In this document: one piece after another, positions 24,402 through 36,942 of the stretch
Layout: each line of letters begins with the position of its first letter
Position numbering within the stretch: position 1 is the stretch's first letter
Notes under the pieces: model-generated
Told to the model about the DNA's origin: nothing
What the model saw: only the letters and a program-made list of their open reading frames with translations
Database searches by the model: none
Origin: Dicaeum eximium
Lineage: Eukaryota; Chordata; Aves; Passeriformes; Dicaeidae
Assembly: GCA_013396995.1 (NCBI GenBank)
Contig: VWZP01008292.1
Location: 1,020,742-1,084,741 of the forward strand
Length of the DNA: 64,000 bases
Direction of reading: 5' to 3'
Translations under genes and position numbers: made by a program

Positions 24402-26327
24402 CTTAAACCATTCGCAAAGAGTAAATGAAACCAAAATAGCAAATGCATTTAAGACATGCCTAAAACACTTGGTGCCTCAGTGTGAATTCCTCTAGCCTTG
24501 AAAAGGTGTTGCAGCTACTTGCCATGGAAACAAACTGGAGTTGTACAGCCAAAATTTGTGTGACTGCCTGTAAGTTCAGGGGTAAGTGCTGATCTCAGAT
24601 TTCCTGTTAGCTACATCCTGTGCACAGAGACAAGCACCTGAGCGTTAAGCTCCGCAGTCTGTCAATATCTTGTTTCATAATGTCTCTAACCCAAAGTTTT
24701 CATTAGAAGAAAAAAATAGTATTTTCTTACAATTCTTGACCACTTATAAAATTTTATAAAATACATGTTTGTTTTTAGTCTCAGCGATTAAATTAAAAGG
24801 AAAAAAGGCTTCACCAAAACATTAAAAAGACCAAATAGATACAAATGTAGTACAGGCCAAAGTCCAAAAGCCTGTGCCATTTGCACATGAGCACATGAAT
24901 ACAAAGCTAAATCCAAGATACGCTGTATTTTGCAGAAGTAATTTTTCACTTGAGTCTCAATACACTAATATCATAGATGACTATTTCCTGTGTATAGGCA
25001 TAACACCTTGAGAGATTCCAAAGCACCGAGGTGTGCCCTGACAGGAAAGATTAGGCATGACACATCAATCAAGCAAATGCTGCAGTTAACACAGAAGGAA
25101 GGAAAACACTGCTGCATTTAAGAAATAGCTGTAACTGTGGCACCATCTGCAGTGGCAGACCATGATGGACACTGAAATCAAAATAGCAGCACACACTAAG
25201 CAGCAAAGTCATCTCTCCAGTTTCAGACATTGGTACAACTACTTACTTCCTCCCCACTGTGATCTGGGTTACTTCTGACTTTGTATCGTAATTTCAGCTG
25301 AAAAGATGAAGCTCTTTCACAAATTAACATGATGTGCTTTTTAACTACTGCATTAGCTTGAACAGGGGCATACATGTGATCTTTCATTTCCTTTTTGTGG
25401 TTCTAAACTTGATGACAGCTTTCAGGAAATAAACAGCGGATGAACAAAGGGTTGTGCTAGCTTACATCCTGAAACACTCAGTATGCTCAAAACTAAGATA
25501 AAACTTATTTACTTGGCTCCTTCTTTTACCATAAACATACAGTGACTGAATCATAATTTAGATGTATCTACATTTTCTCATTCAAATGCAACTAACTCAT
25601 AACAAGTTCTGTGCTGTGAAGTATTTTTCCTACTTTGGGAGTGTTTTTGAGGCCTTCCCAGGTACTTTATATAAGGTAACTATTTCAAGTTAGCCCCAGC
25701 ATAACTGGACTGCAACCTCTACTGAACCACAGAAACGACATCAGGATAATCTGAAAAGCTGGGTAAGGGAAACTCCACTACCTGGCAAATCAGAGGCCAG
25801 AAGCACACTAATAGCATGATGCACCTGAAAAAATTAAACAATACTCCTCAGCTCCATTTTGCAGGCAAGCAAGTCACCCTCAGACTAAAAGAAATGCAGA
25901 CGCTGAGGCCTGAAATAGGAGAAGGTGTCAGCAGAACTGAAGGTGCAATAGGGCAAGGCTGAGTGGGGAGGGGACATCCTTTCTGAGCACAGATCTTCCA
26001 CCAAAGCCAAGTGTAACTGTATTATTTCTGTGTTTTTTTCCCAGCCATGCCAAGTCCCACAGCTCACAATGTGACTCTTCGGTTGATTTTTCAACGCTGT
26101 TTAAATATGACCTCACAGACATGACAAAGTTCAAGAGATCTAGAACCACTAGCAGTAACGAAAGGAATATTTCAATGGATATTTCCCCCGACTCAGAAAG
26201 AATTCACTTTTGAATACAGGTGTGTCTACGTGAATCTTTTCTAAAAGCTGCCACTTGGATTCAGTTTTTCTCCCAACACTTTTGTAGCCTGCACACTGCC
26301 CCCATCAGCGCTCAAGACTGTACTTGC
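24402..26327 (-). other. SYNE1: SYNE1 GC-AG intron between E30 and E31
   Basis: 1.9 kb intron starting GCAAGT and ending TTTAAG. No repeat recognised inside. Two overlapping minus-strand ORFs (25885-26149) resemble nothing I know. Confidence 0.85.
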
Positions 26328-26483
26328 CTGGTGGCACAGCTCGTCCCACTGCCTGTGCAGGAGCTCTATTCGCTCACTCAGGATCGAGATATCGTCTGCG
26401 CTGATATATACAGACAGCGTCTCCTTCAGCAGGGACAGGTGTGCAAGGTCTTCTGTCCAGCCCTCAACGGCATTCTCTAACTC
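26328..26483 (-). CDS. SYNE1: SYNE1 exon E30 (GC splice donor)
   Basis: The 156-bp phase 0-0 exon reads ELENAVEGWTEDLAHLSL to WDELCHQ. Its donor is CAG followed by GCAAGT, a GC donor (26326-26327) with otherwise perfect consensus. The protein junction ELCHQ-VSLRRQQ fixes this position. Acceptor TTTTAAG. Confidence 0.94.
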
Positions 26484-27231
26484 CTTAAAAGAAAAACACA
26501 AGGAAAAAGGACCAGCTTGCTAACAAATAAAAATTTCAGTATGTTGATGAAACAGACAAGCAGTGTTACCCACTGATTTAAGTCACATCTGAACAGAGCC
26601 AGTCAAGCAGACCATTTCAGCCCCGTCTCAAAGAAAAAGAAAACATCAACCTCAAATGTACCAGTATTTTCAGAGTTATGATGGTATTAACTCCCCAGAA
26701 GAGAATGAAACATCAGCCTTGTAACAAGAAGTTGCAAACTAAGATACTACTCTCTGAAGTTCAAAGGTATCTGGGAAGTTTAAGTACTGGTTTGGATGTC
26801 TCTGTATTGGAAATATTTTCACGTTTGCAATCCACTTCCAAAATGCAAATAATATAGCCTAAAAGTGCTGCCTAAAATCCCCCATAGTCACTTCACCTCA
26901 AACAAAAAGCACTAAACCAGAAGTTTAGATACCATGAGTTTGAATTTATAATTTCTGTAACAAAAACACACCAATATAAAGCCCTTCTACAGTATTTTTC
27001 AGACCCTGTTCTGGTATCACTTTGATCAGATCTATCTTTATTCTGAAGCATTAGCATTATGGTGAGACCACCCTGGTATTATGGTGTCCATATGCTACAT
27101 GGATAGTTTCTTGTCATGGGGATGGCTGACTGGTTTGCATCATCAGTAAAATGAACCCAGTTAACAACAGAAGAGGGAACTGCACAAAGGCAGGCAAGGA
27201 CGAGACAGCAATCAACAGAGAAGTGCTTTAC

Positions 27232-27357
27232 CTTGCAACGAATCTGCTCTGCATGCAACTCATCATGGTGATCTGGCAATGGCTGAGAAAGCTTTTTTTT
27301 GAATGATCTTAGCTTCTCCAGGGAATCTCCTATGCCCTTTTCACATTTTTCCCAGTC
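27232..27357 (-). CDS. SYNE1: SYNE1 exon E29
   Basis: The 126-bp phase 0-0 exon reads DWEKCEKGIGDSLEKLRSF to HAEQIRCK, a helix A with Trp at residue 2 and a SQPLPDHHDEL turn. Acceptor TTTCAG, donor GTAAAG. Confidence 0.95.
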
Positions 27358-29192
27358 CTGAAAGCAGAATGTTTATTAGTCTTCAGTTCTGATCTGTGTT
27401 ATACTTATGTCAGACGATTTGCCTAAAAATAACATGCCCTGAAAAGTCCCTCTAAATAATACTAAAAGTCTCAGAGTTTGTGTAAAAATGTGTAGAACTT
27501 TTTGTGTGTAGGTCTCTGTTAGTAGAAATACACACGGTCTTCTGTTATTAAAATTCTGTCTAGATCCAACTCCATCCTTGCAGCAAAGTCTTTCCCTGAC
27601 AAAATTAATTTTCCACTTCCTTTCTTGAATGCCTGTATTAAACACACCATTATTCTTTGACAGGAGCTTCATTCAGGTGGAATAACCTCTGTAAAAAAAA
27701 AAAAAGGTGCTTTGGGAAACTGCATTCAGGGCAGGAAAATTCAGGGCAGATTGAAGTACCAGTAGTATCTTCTTTAAATCAGGATTCTAGCAGCTTCACC
27801 CTGCTTTAGTGTTTGGATACTTTCCAAAAATTTTAATGTGTTCAATGCAAACAAACTCTCTCAAGTAACAGTATGGTTTGTTTTTTTTTTTTTTTGCCTG
27901 CCTCACCTACTTGTTAAAGCCTTATATTAAAACAAAAAGATCTCTAATAAGCCAGTCAGCCCCCAAAGAATACCAGTTGTGTGGTACCAGAAAACACAGA
28001 ACCTATATTGAAACTTGCACTGTATTGAAACTAAGTCTTCTGTTTCAAGATATTCTCCTTCTGCCCTGCCTTTGTATTTCTCTCCTTCCTTTTTTCCCAG
28101 TCTATGCCAGTATTTCATTATCATCTTGATGAAGAATTTGCCATATCAAATAATATGACCTTATGTGTAAATAGCCTGTGATGTTCTTAACACTCTTCCC
28201 CTGCTCCAGCATGGGGTCCCTCCCATGGGAGAGAATCCTCCATGAGCTTTTCCATGAGCTCTTCCTATGGGCTGCAATCCTTCACAAACTACTCCAGAGA
28301 GAGTCCCTTCCATGGGTTCCTTCCAGACCCTCAGGAACAGGATCCAACAAGAGTCTGGCACAGAATCAGAGGTCTTGCCAGTAAAATGGCCCTAGTGTGG
28401 GCTTTCCATGGGGTCACAGATTCCTTTAAGCATCCACCTGCCCTGGTGTGGGTCTTCTATGGGCTGCAGGTGGATCTCAGCTTCCGTATGGACCTCCATG
28501 AGCTGCGGGTGGATTTCTGCTCCATCGTAGAGCTCCCCGCCTCTACCATGAGCTGCAGGGTAATCTCTGCTCTGGCTCCTGAAGAGCCTCCTCCCCCTCC
28601 TTCACTGACCTTGGTGTCTGCAAAGTTGCTGCTGTCACATTCTCTCACTCCTCTCTCTGGATGCAATTGCTCCTGTACAGTAATTTTTTTCCCCATCTCC
28701 TTAACTGTGTTATCCTAGAGGCACTACCTCCATCACTGCTGGGCTCAGCCTTAGCCAGAAGTGGGTCCATCATGGACCCAGCTGGCACTGGCTCCATCAG
28801 ACACAGGGGAAGCTTCTGGCAGCCCACAGGAGTCATCCTTGCAGCTTCCACCTAGAAAAACTTTGCCACTGAAACCCAATACAAATATGCATAAAAATGT
28901 GAGCAAAATAAAATAAATTTTTTGTTCTATTTTGAAAATAGGAGTGGTATGGATATACTTTATTGGCAGTATTCTGGAAATGTCAATTACAATATATAAA
29001 CTGACATGGAAGTCTGTTATGAAGTATTACCACTCCCAGTTTCAGAGGTGGTGAAGGGAAATTGCTAGTTCATGTACTGTAAATGCAGTTCCTGTATTTG
29101 TGCTTGTCCATTGAGAGAGTTTTCCTCCACCAGGGCTCACGGTGAGAAACCACAAACTTGCTGAAGAAGTAGAGAAGAAATTGCACACTTAC
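27358..29192 (-). other. SYNE1: SYNE1 intron between E28 and E29
   Basis: 1.8 kb intron containing the GC-rich interspersed repeat at 28195-28886 and poly-T/poly-A runs; remaining sequence unremarkable. Confidence 0.7.
28195..28886. mobile_element. GC-rich avian-type interspersed repeat, class not assigned
   Basis: A 690-bp block much richer in GC than its surroundings, with repeated GGGCTGCA(G/A) and CATGGG phrases, e.g. GGGCTGCAGGTGGATCTC and GAGCTGCAGGGTAATCTC, ending near GCCACTGAAACCCAATAC. I recognise this sequence style from many bird genomes but cannot name the family (ERV-internal or CR1-related are possible). The 158-codon ORF inside it is not a gene. Confidence 0.6.
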
Positions 29193-29387
29193 CTTTAGCA
29201 GCAAAGCCAGCTGTTTCTTTTGTTGCTCCAGCTGAGTGCTAACTATCTTCCAGCGCTCCTGGATTTCAGTAAGCTCTGCCTGCAGGACTGCCTCAGCTCC
29301 ACTGTCAGCAGAGAGCAGCAGCTGCTTCCCAGCCTCCACAGTGAGGATGTAACTCCCTTGCTGCCTTAGGAGAACTTTCTCTTTGAG
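29193..29387 (-). CDS. SYNE1: SYNE1 exon E28
   Basis: The 195-bp phase 0-0 exon reads LKEKVLLRQQGSYILTVEAG to KKQLALLLK, including KQLLLSADSGAEAVLQAEL and the helix C ERWKIVSTQLE. Acceptor TTTTCAG, donor GTAAGT. Confidence 0.96.
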
Positions 29388-30076
29388 CTGAAAATATTAG
29401 TAGTTTTATGTCAGCTTTGTCCTTTTAATTACAGTTAGCACTTAATTACAATTCAGAAATTAATTTTCAAGCTCATACTTTAATTGGTTGCATTTCCCAA
29501 ATACCTTACCCTAACATTTTCACAATCATTTACTGCAGTAGACCTTTAGAAAATTTCTCCAAGGAGATGAAGACATGAAAGACTTCTTTCTCCCCATTAA
29601 TGTCAGTATCTCAACTGCTCTTAAAAAAAATTTCCTTTAGATCCTGTTATGCATATGAGGGTTATTATTGTTATTATATCCATCTTCCAGCTAAAAATCT
29701 TGAAGACACCAAGCTGCTCAGTAGATACTGTTAACCTCTCATGATGATGGACACTCAAGGAGCCCTTGTTATCTAGTATACATTCCTCAAGCAGGCCATC
29801 ACTATCTTTTCAAGACTGTTTTCAGTGTGACACTGGCTGAAAGCAAAAATAGAAGCAAATGTGGCTCAAGAGTGAGGGCCCAGTAAGTTCTCTCTTTCAT
29901 GTTTTTATAAACTCCACCTTTGCTTCCATCACACTTCTGATGTTACCCCAGTTCCAATAAAGAACTAGCAGAGCAGACAGGCTTAATCTAAGACATTTTA
30001 AAGAGTGTTTAAAATGGTGAAGACTGTAAAACAGGCAGGGATTTTTTTCCTTGTTCTTCAAACACACTGCACAAAC

Positions 30077-30311
30077 CTGCACTTCATCCAGCAGCACTCT
30101 GGCTTGCTGCAGTGGGATGGGGACACTGCCCAGCTCGCTCACGGGCTGACAGGACATCTCCAGCAGCCACTTGCGCAGCTTCTCCGCCATCTCCCTGTAG
30201 CGCTGCCACTGGTGGATCCGGCTGTCAATGATCCCCCTCATCTGCTGCGCTCGGCGAATTACTCCTTGCCACTGATTACTCAGAAGAGTCAGATTCAGAT
30301 TAAATTCATCC
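30077..30311 (-). CDS. SYNE1: SYNE1 exon E27
   Basis: The 235-bp exon starts with one base completing Arg, then DEFNLNLTLLSNQWQGVIR to QARVLLDEVQ. It spans the end of one repeat and helix A of the next (AEKLRKWLLEMS). Acceptor TTATAG, donor GTTTGT. Confidence 0.95.
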
Positions 30312-31331
30312 CTATAACAAATAGATAAATATTAAAAATACATAGTAACCTTCCTACTTGGATATATTTGCTTAATGACAACTTAATGCAAAATGAACTT
30401 TCACTTCACATTTAAGTGAAAAGGAAGGTGTCTGTTAGCCAATTACAAAATATTAAGAGAAAAGCACTGAAGTCTCGTGAAGGCTGACTGAGGATAAGAA
30501 CTTCACATTTTATGTACTGGAAGAGTTAAAGGGATCCAACTATTGAGACCTTAAAAACCCCAAACTCTTAATGGACAAAACTCTTCTACCTTCTTCCCAG
30601 AAATACACAAAGAAAACCCACAGGTTTTGCCAGTTTGGATTAGTCAAATTCACAGTAAATCGTGGAGATTTCACGATTCACCCCCAGATTTACTGAGTTC
30701 AAAGCAGGCATAAGATATGCACAGCACTAATAAAATTCTCACATTCCAATAAACAGTTCATCTTTGTACCATGATAACCTTAGCAAAGTCAATGCATATG
30801 CACAAGTGTGAAGCCACTGGTGTTCCACTGATTTTCATTCATTTGATCACAAGTGTTTAAAATAAAATCCTAGGCAACAATGAATTCCTATTCCATCACA
30901 TTAAGGCTGCAGGTGCTCTTCAATGGCAGTAGGGAATCCTCCTGGTAGAGGCAAATCCCCACGTGGCATAAATTAAATATAGGGACACTAAGCGTGTCAC
31001 TGGAGGCTCCTTTGGTGAAAGTGACATTTTAAAAATAGATCAGAATAGGTATATTTGAAACATGCTTAATATTCCAAGACAAATCTTTGTCAGAGAAGCA
31101 GCCCCAGAACGTTGCTGTAATCCCAAATGCATTAACATGCCCCATAGCATTCTAAAGAACAATGTCATAAGATCGGGCTAATTAACAGCTTAACCACAGC
31201 AATAGTAACTTCCACTTCAGAAGAGCATGATCTGAACACTGCCATCTGCTACCTTCTCTGTTTGGGAGTCTCCCACTAGTCTAAGCATAACTTCACATAA
31301 ACAGCAGCAGCAACAATACAGCAATGTTCAC
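30312..31331 (-). other. SYNE1: SYNE1 intron between E26 and E27
   Basis: 1.0 kb, AT-rich, nothing recognised. Confidence 0.65.
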
Positions 31332-31426
31332 CTGTCATCCACCTGTCCTTGTTCTAGGAGGTGCTGCCCATCAGAGATAATGGAATGCAAAATCTGCTGG
31401 CGGCTGAACATCTCTGCCTGGAATAG
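31332..31426 (-). CDS. SYNE1: SYNE1 exon E26
   Basis: The 95-bp exon reads LFQAEMFSRQQILHSIIS to EQGQVDD plus AG of an Arg codon completed by E27. It is the second shortest complete exon after the 69-bp cassette. Acceptor CAACAG, donor GTGAAC. It follows a 3.7-kb GC-AG intron. Confidence 0.93.
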
Positions 31427-34400
31427 CTGTTGTACAGGAGACAAGGATGTTAAAACAAGATCTTACATTTTAATTCTGTCTGTGTGCACTGATAAAAATG
31501 AATTTTCACGTATTTAATCTCATTTCAGATTAATTCAATGGGAGTTTTGTCATGACCCTAATAGAAACATATTGAAAACTCTCATTTTAAGTTACTTTCT
31601 GCTTCTAGTAATTACTATTAGTTTTTCAAGACCAATATTATAAAGCTAAATTATACCAACAGGAGAGATTTTGTGTTTCTGAGTACAGTTGTATGATTGA
31701 CATTATAATTTACAACAAAATCCAGATAGGGTATTTTTTGTTTGGACAGAAAGAGCACTTTTTATTTTTTGACATGTTTAAGAATTTTATCATCTTTTGC
31801 TTTGTTATACAGATCATGTATAGATCATGTGTGATAGTGTTATATAAACTTTTAATACACTTTTACATTGTCAATAGAGCTTTAAAAGAAATAGACAGCT
31901 ATGTATAGGAGCTAGAAATCAATTTTCCACTTCTTCCAAGTTTTCATATTTATTTTCCAATTTTCTCCACAAATAATAATGGCATAATAAGCTTTCACAA
32001 TACCTAAAAGCCCCTCTTATTACTTAAATATTACTCATGACCAAAATTTTCCTAATTACTACTTAAGCAAACGTAACTCAAGTGTATATACTACTTATAT
32101 TTATTTTTAAAAACATCTTTTCTTTTAGTAATAGACCATGTCCCTACGTAAGATTCTTCAGGAATATCTTTATGTTGATGAAGGTACATTCAGGCATCAC
32201 TGGACCCATTTTACGTTTAAAAGGTTTTCAGAGAGATTCAAATAAAAAGTATACAGGTATGAAGCTTGAGGTTTTTTTTCCTTTAGTTCATGACGGTAAT
32301 TGCAGTTGATAGAAGTTCACCCTTGCCTGAACTAAGAGCCACTATTCTTCACTCTTATACGGTGTCCCACCAGCTCAAATTGTGATTGTACCAATCCCTG
32401 CATCTGTACCTGCCAGCAGAACACCCACTGGCATCTGCACATTTAAGTCCCTCAAGCACTCTGCATGTAGTTTAGGTCTTCCAGATGATGCAGTAATTTT
32501 TCAAAATGTGATTCTGCCTCTCTGAATCACTGAGTTAACTCTCAAGTGCTACTCAGGTCATACATTTTCTAATAGAAAGAACTAGAGTTGTCTGATTTCT
32601 TTATAGAAATATTTGATACTGTTCTTTGAATACCTTGGCACTTATCATTGACTGAGCCTGAATCAGAGGGAAACTGAATGCTATTATTATCTCATGAATG
32701 AAGCCACAATAGTGTGGCACTGAGAATTTCAGAAAGCTGAGAAAAAAGGTGAAAATTTTACTTTCTGTCACATCTATTTTTGTCCAGTTAGGGGACATGA
32801 AGCACAGGAGGTAACAGCATCTACCAGCATTGTTGACAGATAGAGACTAAAGAGAACACAACTGCTGCAATTGGTTAAACAAGTCCCCCGCCCAAAAACC
32901 CCAACCTTTCCCACCCTCCCCCCTGCCACACCCCCAAAAATCTGAAAAAAAACCCCAAAACTAAAAACCAGCAAAACTTATTCATTCAAAAGGGAAATTT
33001 TTAATTTTTTTTAGGAGATAGGTGAAGTAAAAGCTTATCAAGCATAAGGAACTTAGAGTGGATATACTCAAGCCCTACACAAAAGTAGAGATATTTCAGT
33101 CACCATCCACTTCCTTTCCTTATTTACACTCTGTACATAAGAAGGATACACTGTTACCTAGGACTGCTTGTCACCCAAATTTATTTTCATGTGTAGACCA
33201 CCATGAATCACAGAAAACAGGAGTTCAAATGAGAAGGAAAGGAGGTCAAGTGCTGATAAGAACAACACCAGCACACTGGGGAAAAATTTGGCGAGTTGGC
33301 AAGGATATTCCTTCCCCTTCCCCTGCCAGCACTTTCTCAAGTGCTTGTCTCAGTGAATTCCCAGTGCACAGGAGTCCCAAGCACTGTCCCATGTACTGGA
33401 GAACCCTGCAAGAGTGATTACAAGATCGTCCTGGCAGACTGATGCAGATGTCAGTGTTAGCACATGATGTCTGAAAAAGCTGTCACCTCCACCTTGAAAA
33501 CTCCACCAGGAAGATATTTCTAAATAAGGCCACTGACGTGGTTGGGGTCTTCTTTGGCTAAAAACCAGCAAAAGTTATGAGTCACTAAGGCAGTGATAGA
33601 GCTGGAAGCATTTCAATATCTATTCTAGGAATTCAGGAAACAGAACCTTTTCTCGTTATTTTGAAAAATACAAAGCAAAACGATGTGAAAATGCATCTCA
33701 GAGGTTGAGATGTAACCCCTTCAGTCACAAGTAGTGGAAAGAAAATTCTTAGTGACTATCAGGAAGCACTGAAAAGGACATTTTGTAATGAATACATTTT
33801 GATGATAAGAAATGTCAAAAATGAGGTTAAAAAAATAAAAGCAGCCCACTTTTTTTAAGGATGAACTGTAGTATTTAGAAAAACAGATATTAAGCATCTT
33901 AATTCTGAGATGACTTTACAGTTGCAAAAAAAGGGCTTAGATAGAATGCCCAAGTAATGTTCATCTGCATAGATCAAAGCTTCAGGAAAGAATTAAGCTG
34001 AGATCTCAAGACAAACGAACGCAAGATGATTGCCCTAACTCCCTTCACGTAACTATAACTATGACTAGACAAAACAACAGTAGGAAATTACCCACTTAGT
34101 AATGATTTCTGGACATTCAAATCTCAAAGACCTGAGATGTTTAAACTTACAGTGACTGTCCAGGTAATGATGGCAGCAATGACAGGAAATTAAACGGATG
34201 GCATTCATGAAAGCAAACGCAATTTGATGCTAAGGCAAACATATGCTAAAAATGGTTGTGAATCGCTTTTTGCTATCAGACACTCATTCAAACACTATGC
34301 TGTGAGATATAAGGCAGGAGAGGGGGAAGGACATGACTCTTCCTGTAATCCAGCCTGAGTCTAAGGGAAGGTCAGCTGAAAAAGTTGTGGGAACTGAAAC

Positions 34401-35132
34401 TGCTGGGGCCACATGGGATCTCTGGTATGAAAATTGACTTCTTTTACTTGATCTTTAACAGGAATCTTGGCAGTAACAGTATGGGTGGAGAAAAAATGTG
34501 CACCAGTTGACTTCACAGAAGAATCATAAACTCTGAATCTAGTACTAGTAAAAACTCTGAATTGGTTTTTCCCTGCAGCAAAAACTGTGCTAGTTCCGGA
34601 TTTGTTACAAACAAATGACTCTAGCACACAGCAAAGACCTAATCAGTTTGTTCTCCAAGGAACTGTTATCAAATGGAAGCTCCATGGTGAATTACATAAC
34701 TCAGTACTTGACAGAAAACTCTTCCTTTAACATGCTTTTCAAATTCTATATACATTGATAATTTAGTAAAAAATAAACAAAATCAGAATAGAGATTTTCT
34801 GCGGTTATGAGTGAAGGCAAAGAGCCAAATGGCATGAGAATTGTTAGGTTTTTAAAGGAGCTTTGGTCTCCTTGGTACAAATAAGTCTCAAGTAGACTGA
34901 CCGTAGGGGACACGCACTCATAGGCACAATGATGCATTACACAGACACTCAAGTCCTCCTCCACGCTGGCGATTACTGACATATTTGCATGCTTCTGTTC
35001 TTAAGTCTTCCTCATATGGTGCATACAAATACAATTCAAGGCATGCTATTGTATTATTCAAAAAAAGAATGTGCATTCCTATGTATAAATAGTACGTGTT
35101 TTAGTGATGTCTAAATATACGTGATTACTTGC
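31427..35132 (-). other. SYNE1: SYNE1 GC-AG intron between E25 and E26
   Basis: 3.7 kb intron starting GCAAGT and ending CAACAG. A C/A-rich tract lies near 32880-32960. No mobile element or exon recognised; the 33058-33420 ORFs look like chance. Confidence 0.82.
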
Positions 35133-35280
35133 CTCATGTTCCCTCTGTTGCTCTAAAAGCCTTTGGTAGTTTCCTGAAACCTCTACTGCCAACTTCTGCT
35201 CAGTCTGAACTAATAAATCCATCCAAGTCCCACACTTCTCCAAGAAGGTCTGCTGCTGCAGCAAGAAAGACTGCAACTTA
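35133..35280 (-). CDS. SYNE1: SYNE1 exon E25 (GC splice donor)
   Basis: The 148-bp exon starts with one base completing Ser, then KLQSFLLQQQTFLEKCGTWM to EQQREHE. The donor is a non-canonical GC: GAG followed by GCAAGT (GC at 35131-35132). The end is fixed because EHE must join LFQAEM of E26 in phase 0, and no GT donor in that phase is nearby. Confidence 0.93.
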
Positions 35281-35581
35281 CTGAAAGAAAAAAAGGGAGA
35301 TGGATTCAGGTAATTCCAAATCAGGGTAACACCTTTCTCACACAGGTGCATAATTGAATTTGTTTAGTCAATACTTAGAAAAGTAGCAGTCCTATTCATT
35401 TCAAGTCCTGTCAATTTGTGGCAAAATGAGCATCTCAGCTCAATGGCTTTGCTCTTTGCTTGTAAGTACACCAAAGAAAAGGAACTTTGGTCAATAAAAT
35501 ACCTGAAACATTTCTACATGCTGCAAAAGGTATACTTTCTAACTTGTAGAAAACTGTAAAACAATCTTTATTTATCCCCAC

Positions 35582-35736
35582 CTGAATCTCTCTGTAGTCT
35601 GAGATGAGATCAGAGACCAATGTCTGTTCAGGTTCTGCATCCTTTTAATTTCCTTGTCATTCAGAGGAAGCCTGTAACCCAGCTCATTGAGACGGTCCAA
35701 ATCAGGGGCCATGCTGCTGAACTTCAGCATTTGACT
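35582..35736 (-). CDS. SYNE1: SYNE1 exon E24
   Basis: The 155-bp exon reads SQMLKFSSMAPDLDRLNELG to SSQTTERF plus AG of a Ser codon completed by E25. The NRHWSLISSQTTERF helix C looks essentially invariant against mammalian nesprin-1 as I recall it. Acceptor TTGCAG, donor GTGGGG. Confidence 0.96.
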
Positions 35737-36795
35737 CTGCAACAAACAGTAAAAGTGATAACTGGGAAATTCAGGAATTACATTATTATTGACTTGAAAA
35801 TTATGAACTAGCACTTAGTTAGATTTAGAACGGCCTTGGCTGCCACCAAGTGGTAAGCAATCTCAATGCCAGGAAAAAAATTACATTTCCAGTATTCATC
35901 TTCTGGTCCCAGACCAGGAGAAGACTTGTGTTCAGATTTAAAAGTGTGCAGAGAAGTATTCTCAAATTGCACTGAAGTGTTTTGCTGAACTGATAATTTA
36001 CAGCTCAGAGCTGAAGAAGCAGGCTGGTGTTCAAAGCCATACAGTTATACCTTCAAAATAAGTGAGCCTTTTTCCTTGTTTCTTAATATGAATTGTAGGC
36101 TGGTAAATTCCCAAAATTATTCAATTTTTTATTTTTTATGTTTTTGTTTTGCAGTACAGAAATTCTCAATTCACCCCATAAGGAAAATGCTCTGCTCTTT
36201 AGCAGGTCCAAAGTGGAATTTTGTCTACAGTTAATCTTGATGGAAATATAATGGAAGATTACAATGACAAAACCAGCCTAGGTGGCAAAGTTCAGAAACT
36301 TCCCGTCATGCCCTCTGAAAAAAGGAAAAGGAAAAAAGAAGATCCACAAAAGGAAAAGTGTTCAAAACCTCAAGTGGAGATCACACAGTACTCACTATTA
36401 AAGTTTCTTCAGTATATGAAGGTACCCAAACGTATAAATTACTTCATACCTAAATGAGATACCACTGAGACAGGAATTGAATAAATTAAAAAAAAAGTTG
36501 GGAGAAAACAAGACGAAGGACAGGTCTAAAAACTGCTACAGTTTCCATGCCCATTTTGATCTGTTATTGATTTTATTCTGAACAGTTTGACTCCCCTTTT
36601 TATCTTTACTCAGGGACAATGTGACAATCATTCCCTGACTGCCATCAAATTTCGATGTCTCAGTCTTACACTTTTCATGAGTGATAGTCCTTTACCACCT
36701 ACAGAATGCACATATGATATCTGTGCATACCCTGCACTACAAATAACCAGGCCAACAGAAGAAAAACCCCAGCAGTTCCTTCGTTTATCAGTCAC
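35737..36795 (-). other. SYNE1: SYNE1 intron between E23 and E24
   Basis: 1.1 kb; a Lys-rich plus-strand ORF near 36.3 kb reflects A-rich sequence. Nothing else seen. Confidence 0.6.
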
Positions 36796-36942
36796 CTTGA
36801 GTTGCTCCATTCTGCTTTGTATTGTTGAGACATCAGATGAGTGACTGGGATCCTGCTCTTTCAATGTTTCTTCTGCTTCTCTTATCCAGATCTCAAGGAC
36901 TTCCAAGTTCTTGGCAAAGGTTTGATAGTCCAGGACTCCAGC
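36796..36942 (-). CDS. SYNE1: SYNE1 exon E23
   Basis: The 147-bp phase 0-0 exon reads AGVLDYQTFAKNLEVLEIW to QSRMEQLK. VLEIWIREAEETL is helix A. Acceptor ATTCAAG, donor GTGACT. Confidence 0.95.

Noticed and set aside
25885..26149. Two overlapping minus-strand ORFs upstream of E31, considered as another alternative first exon
   Set aside because: No similarity to a known nesprin isoform start and no in-phase donor noted.
28242..28718. 158-codon plus-strand ORF
   Set aside because: Lies entirely in the GC-rich interspersed repeat.
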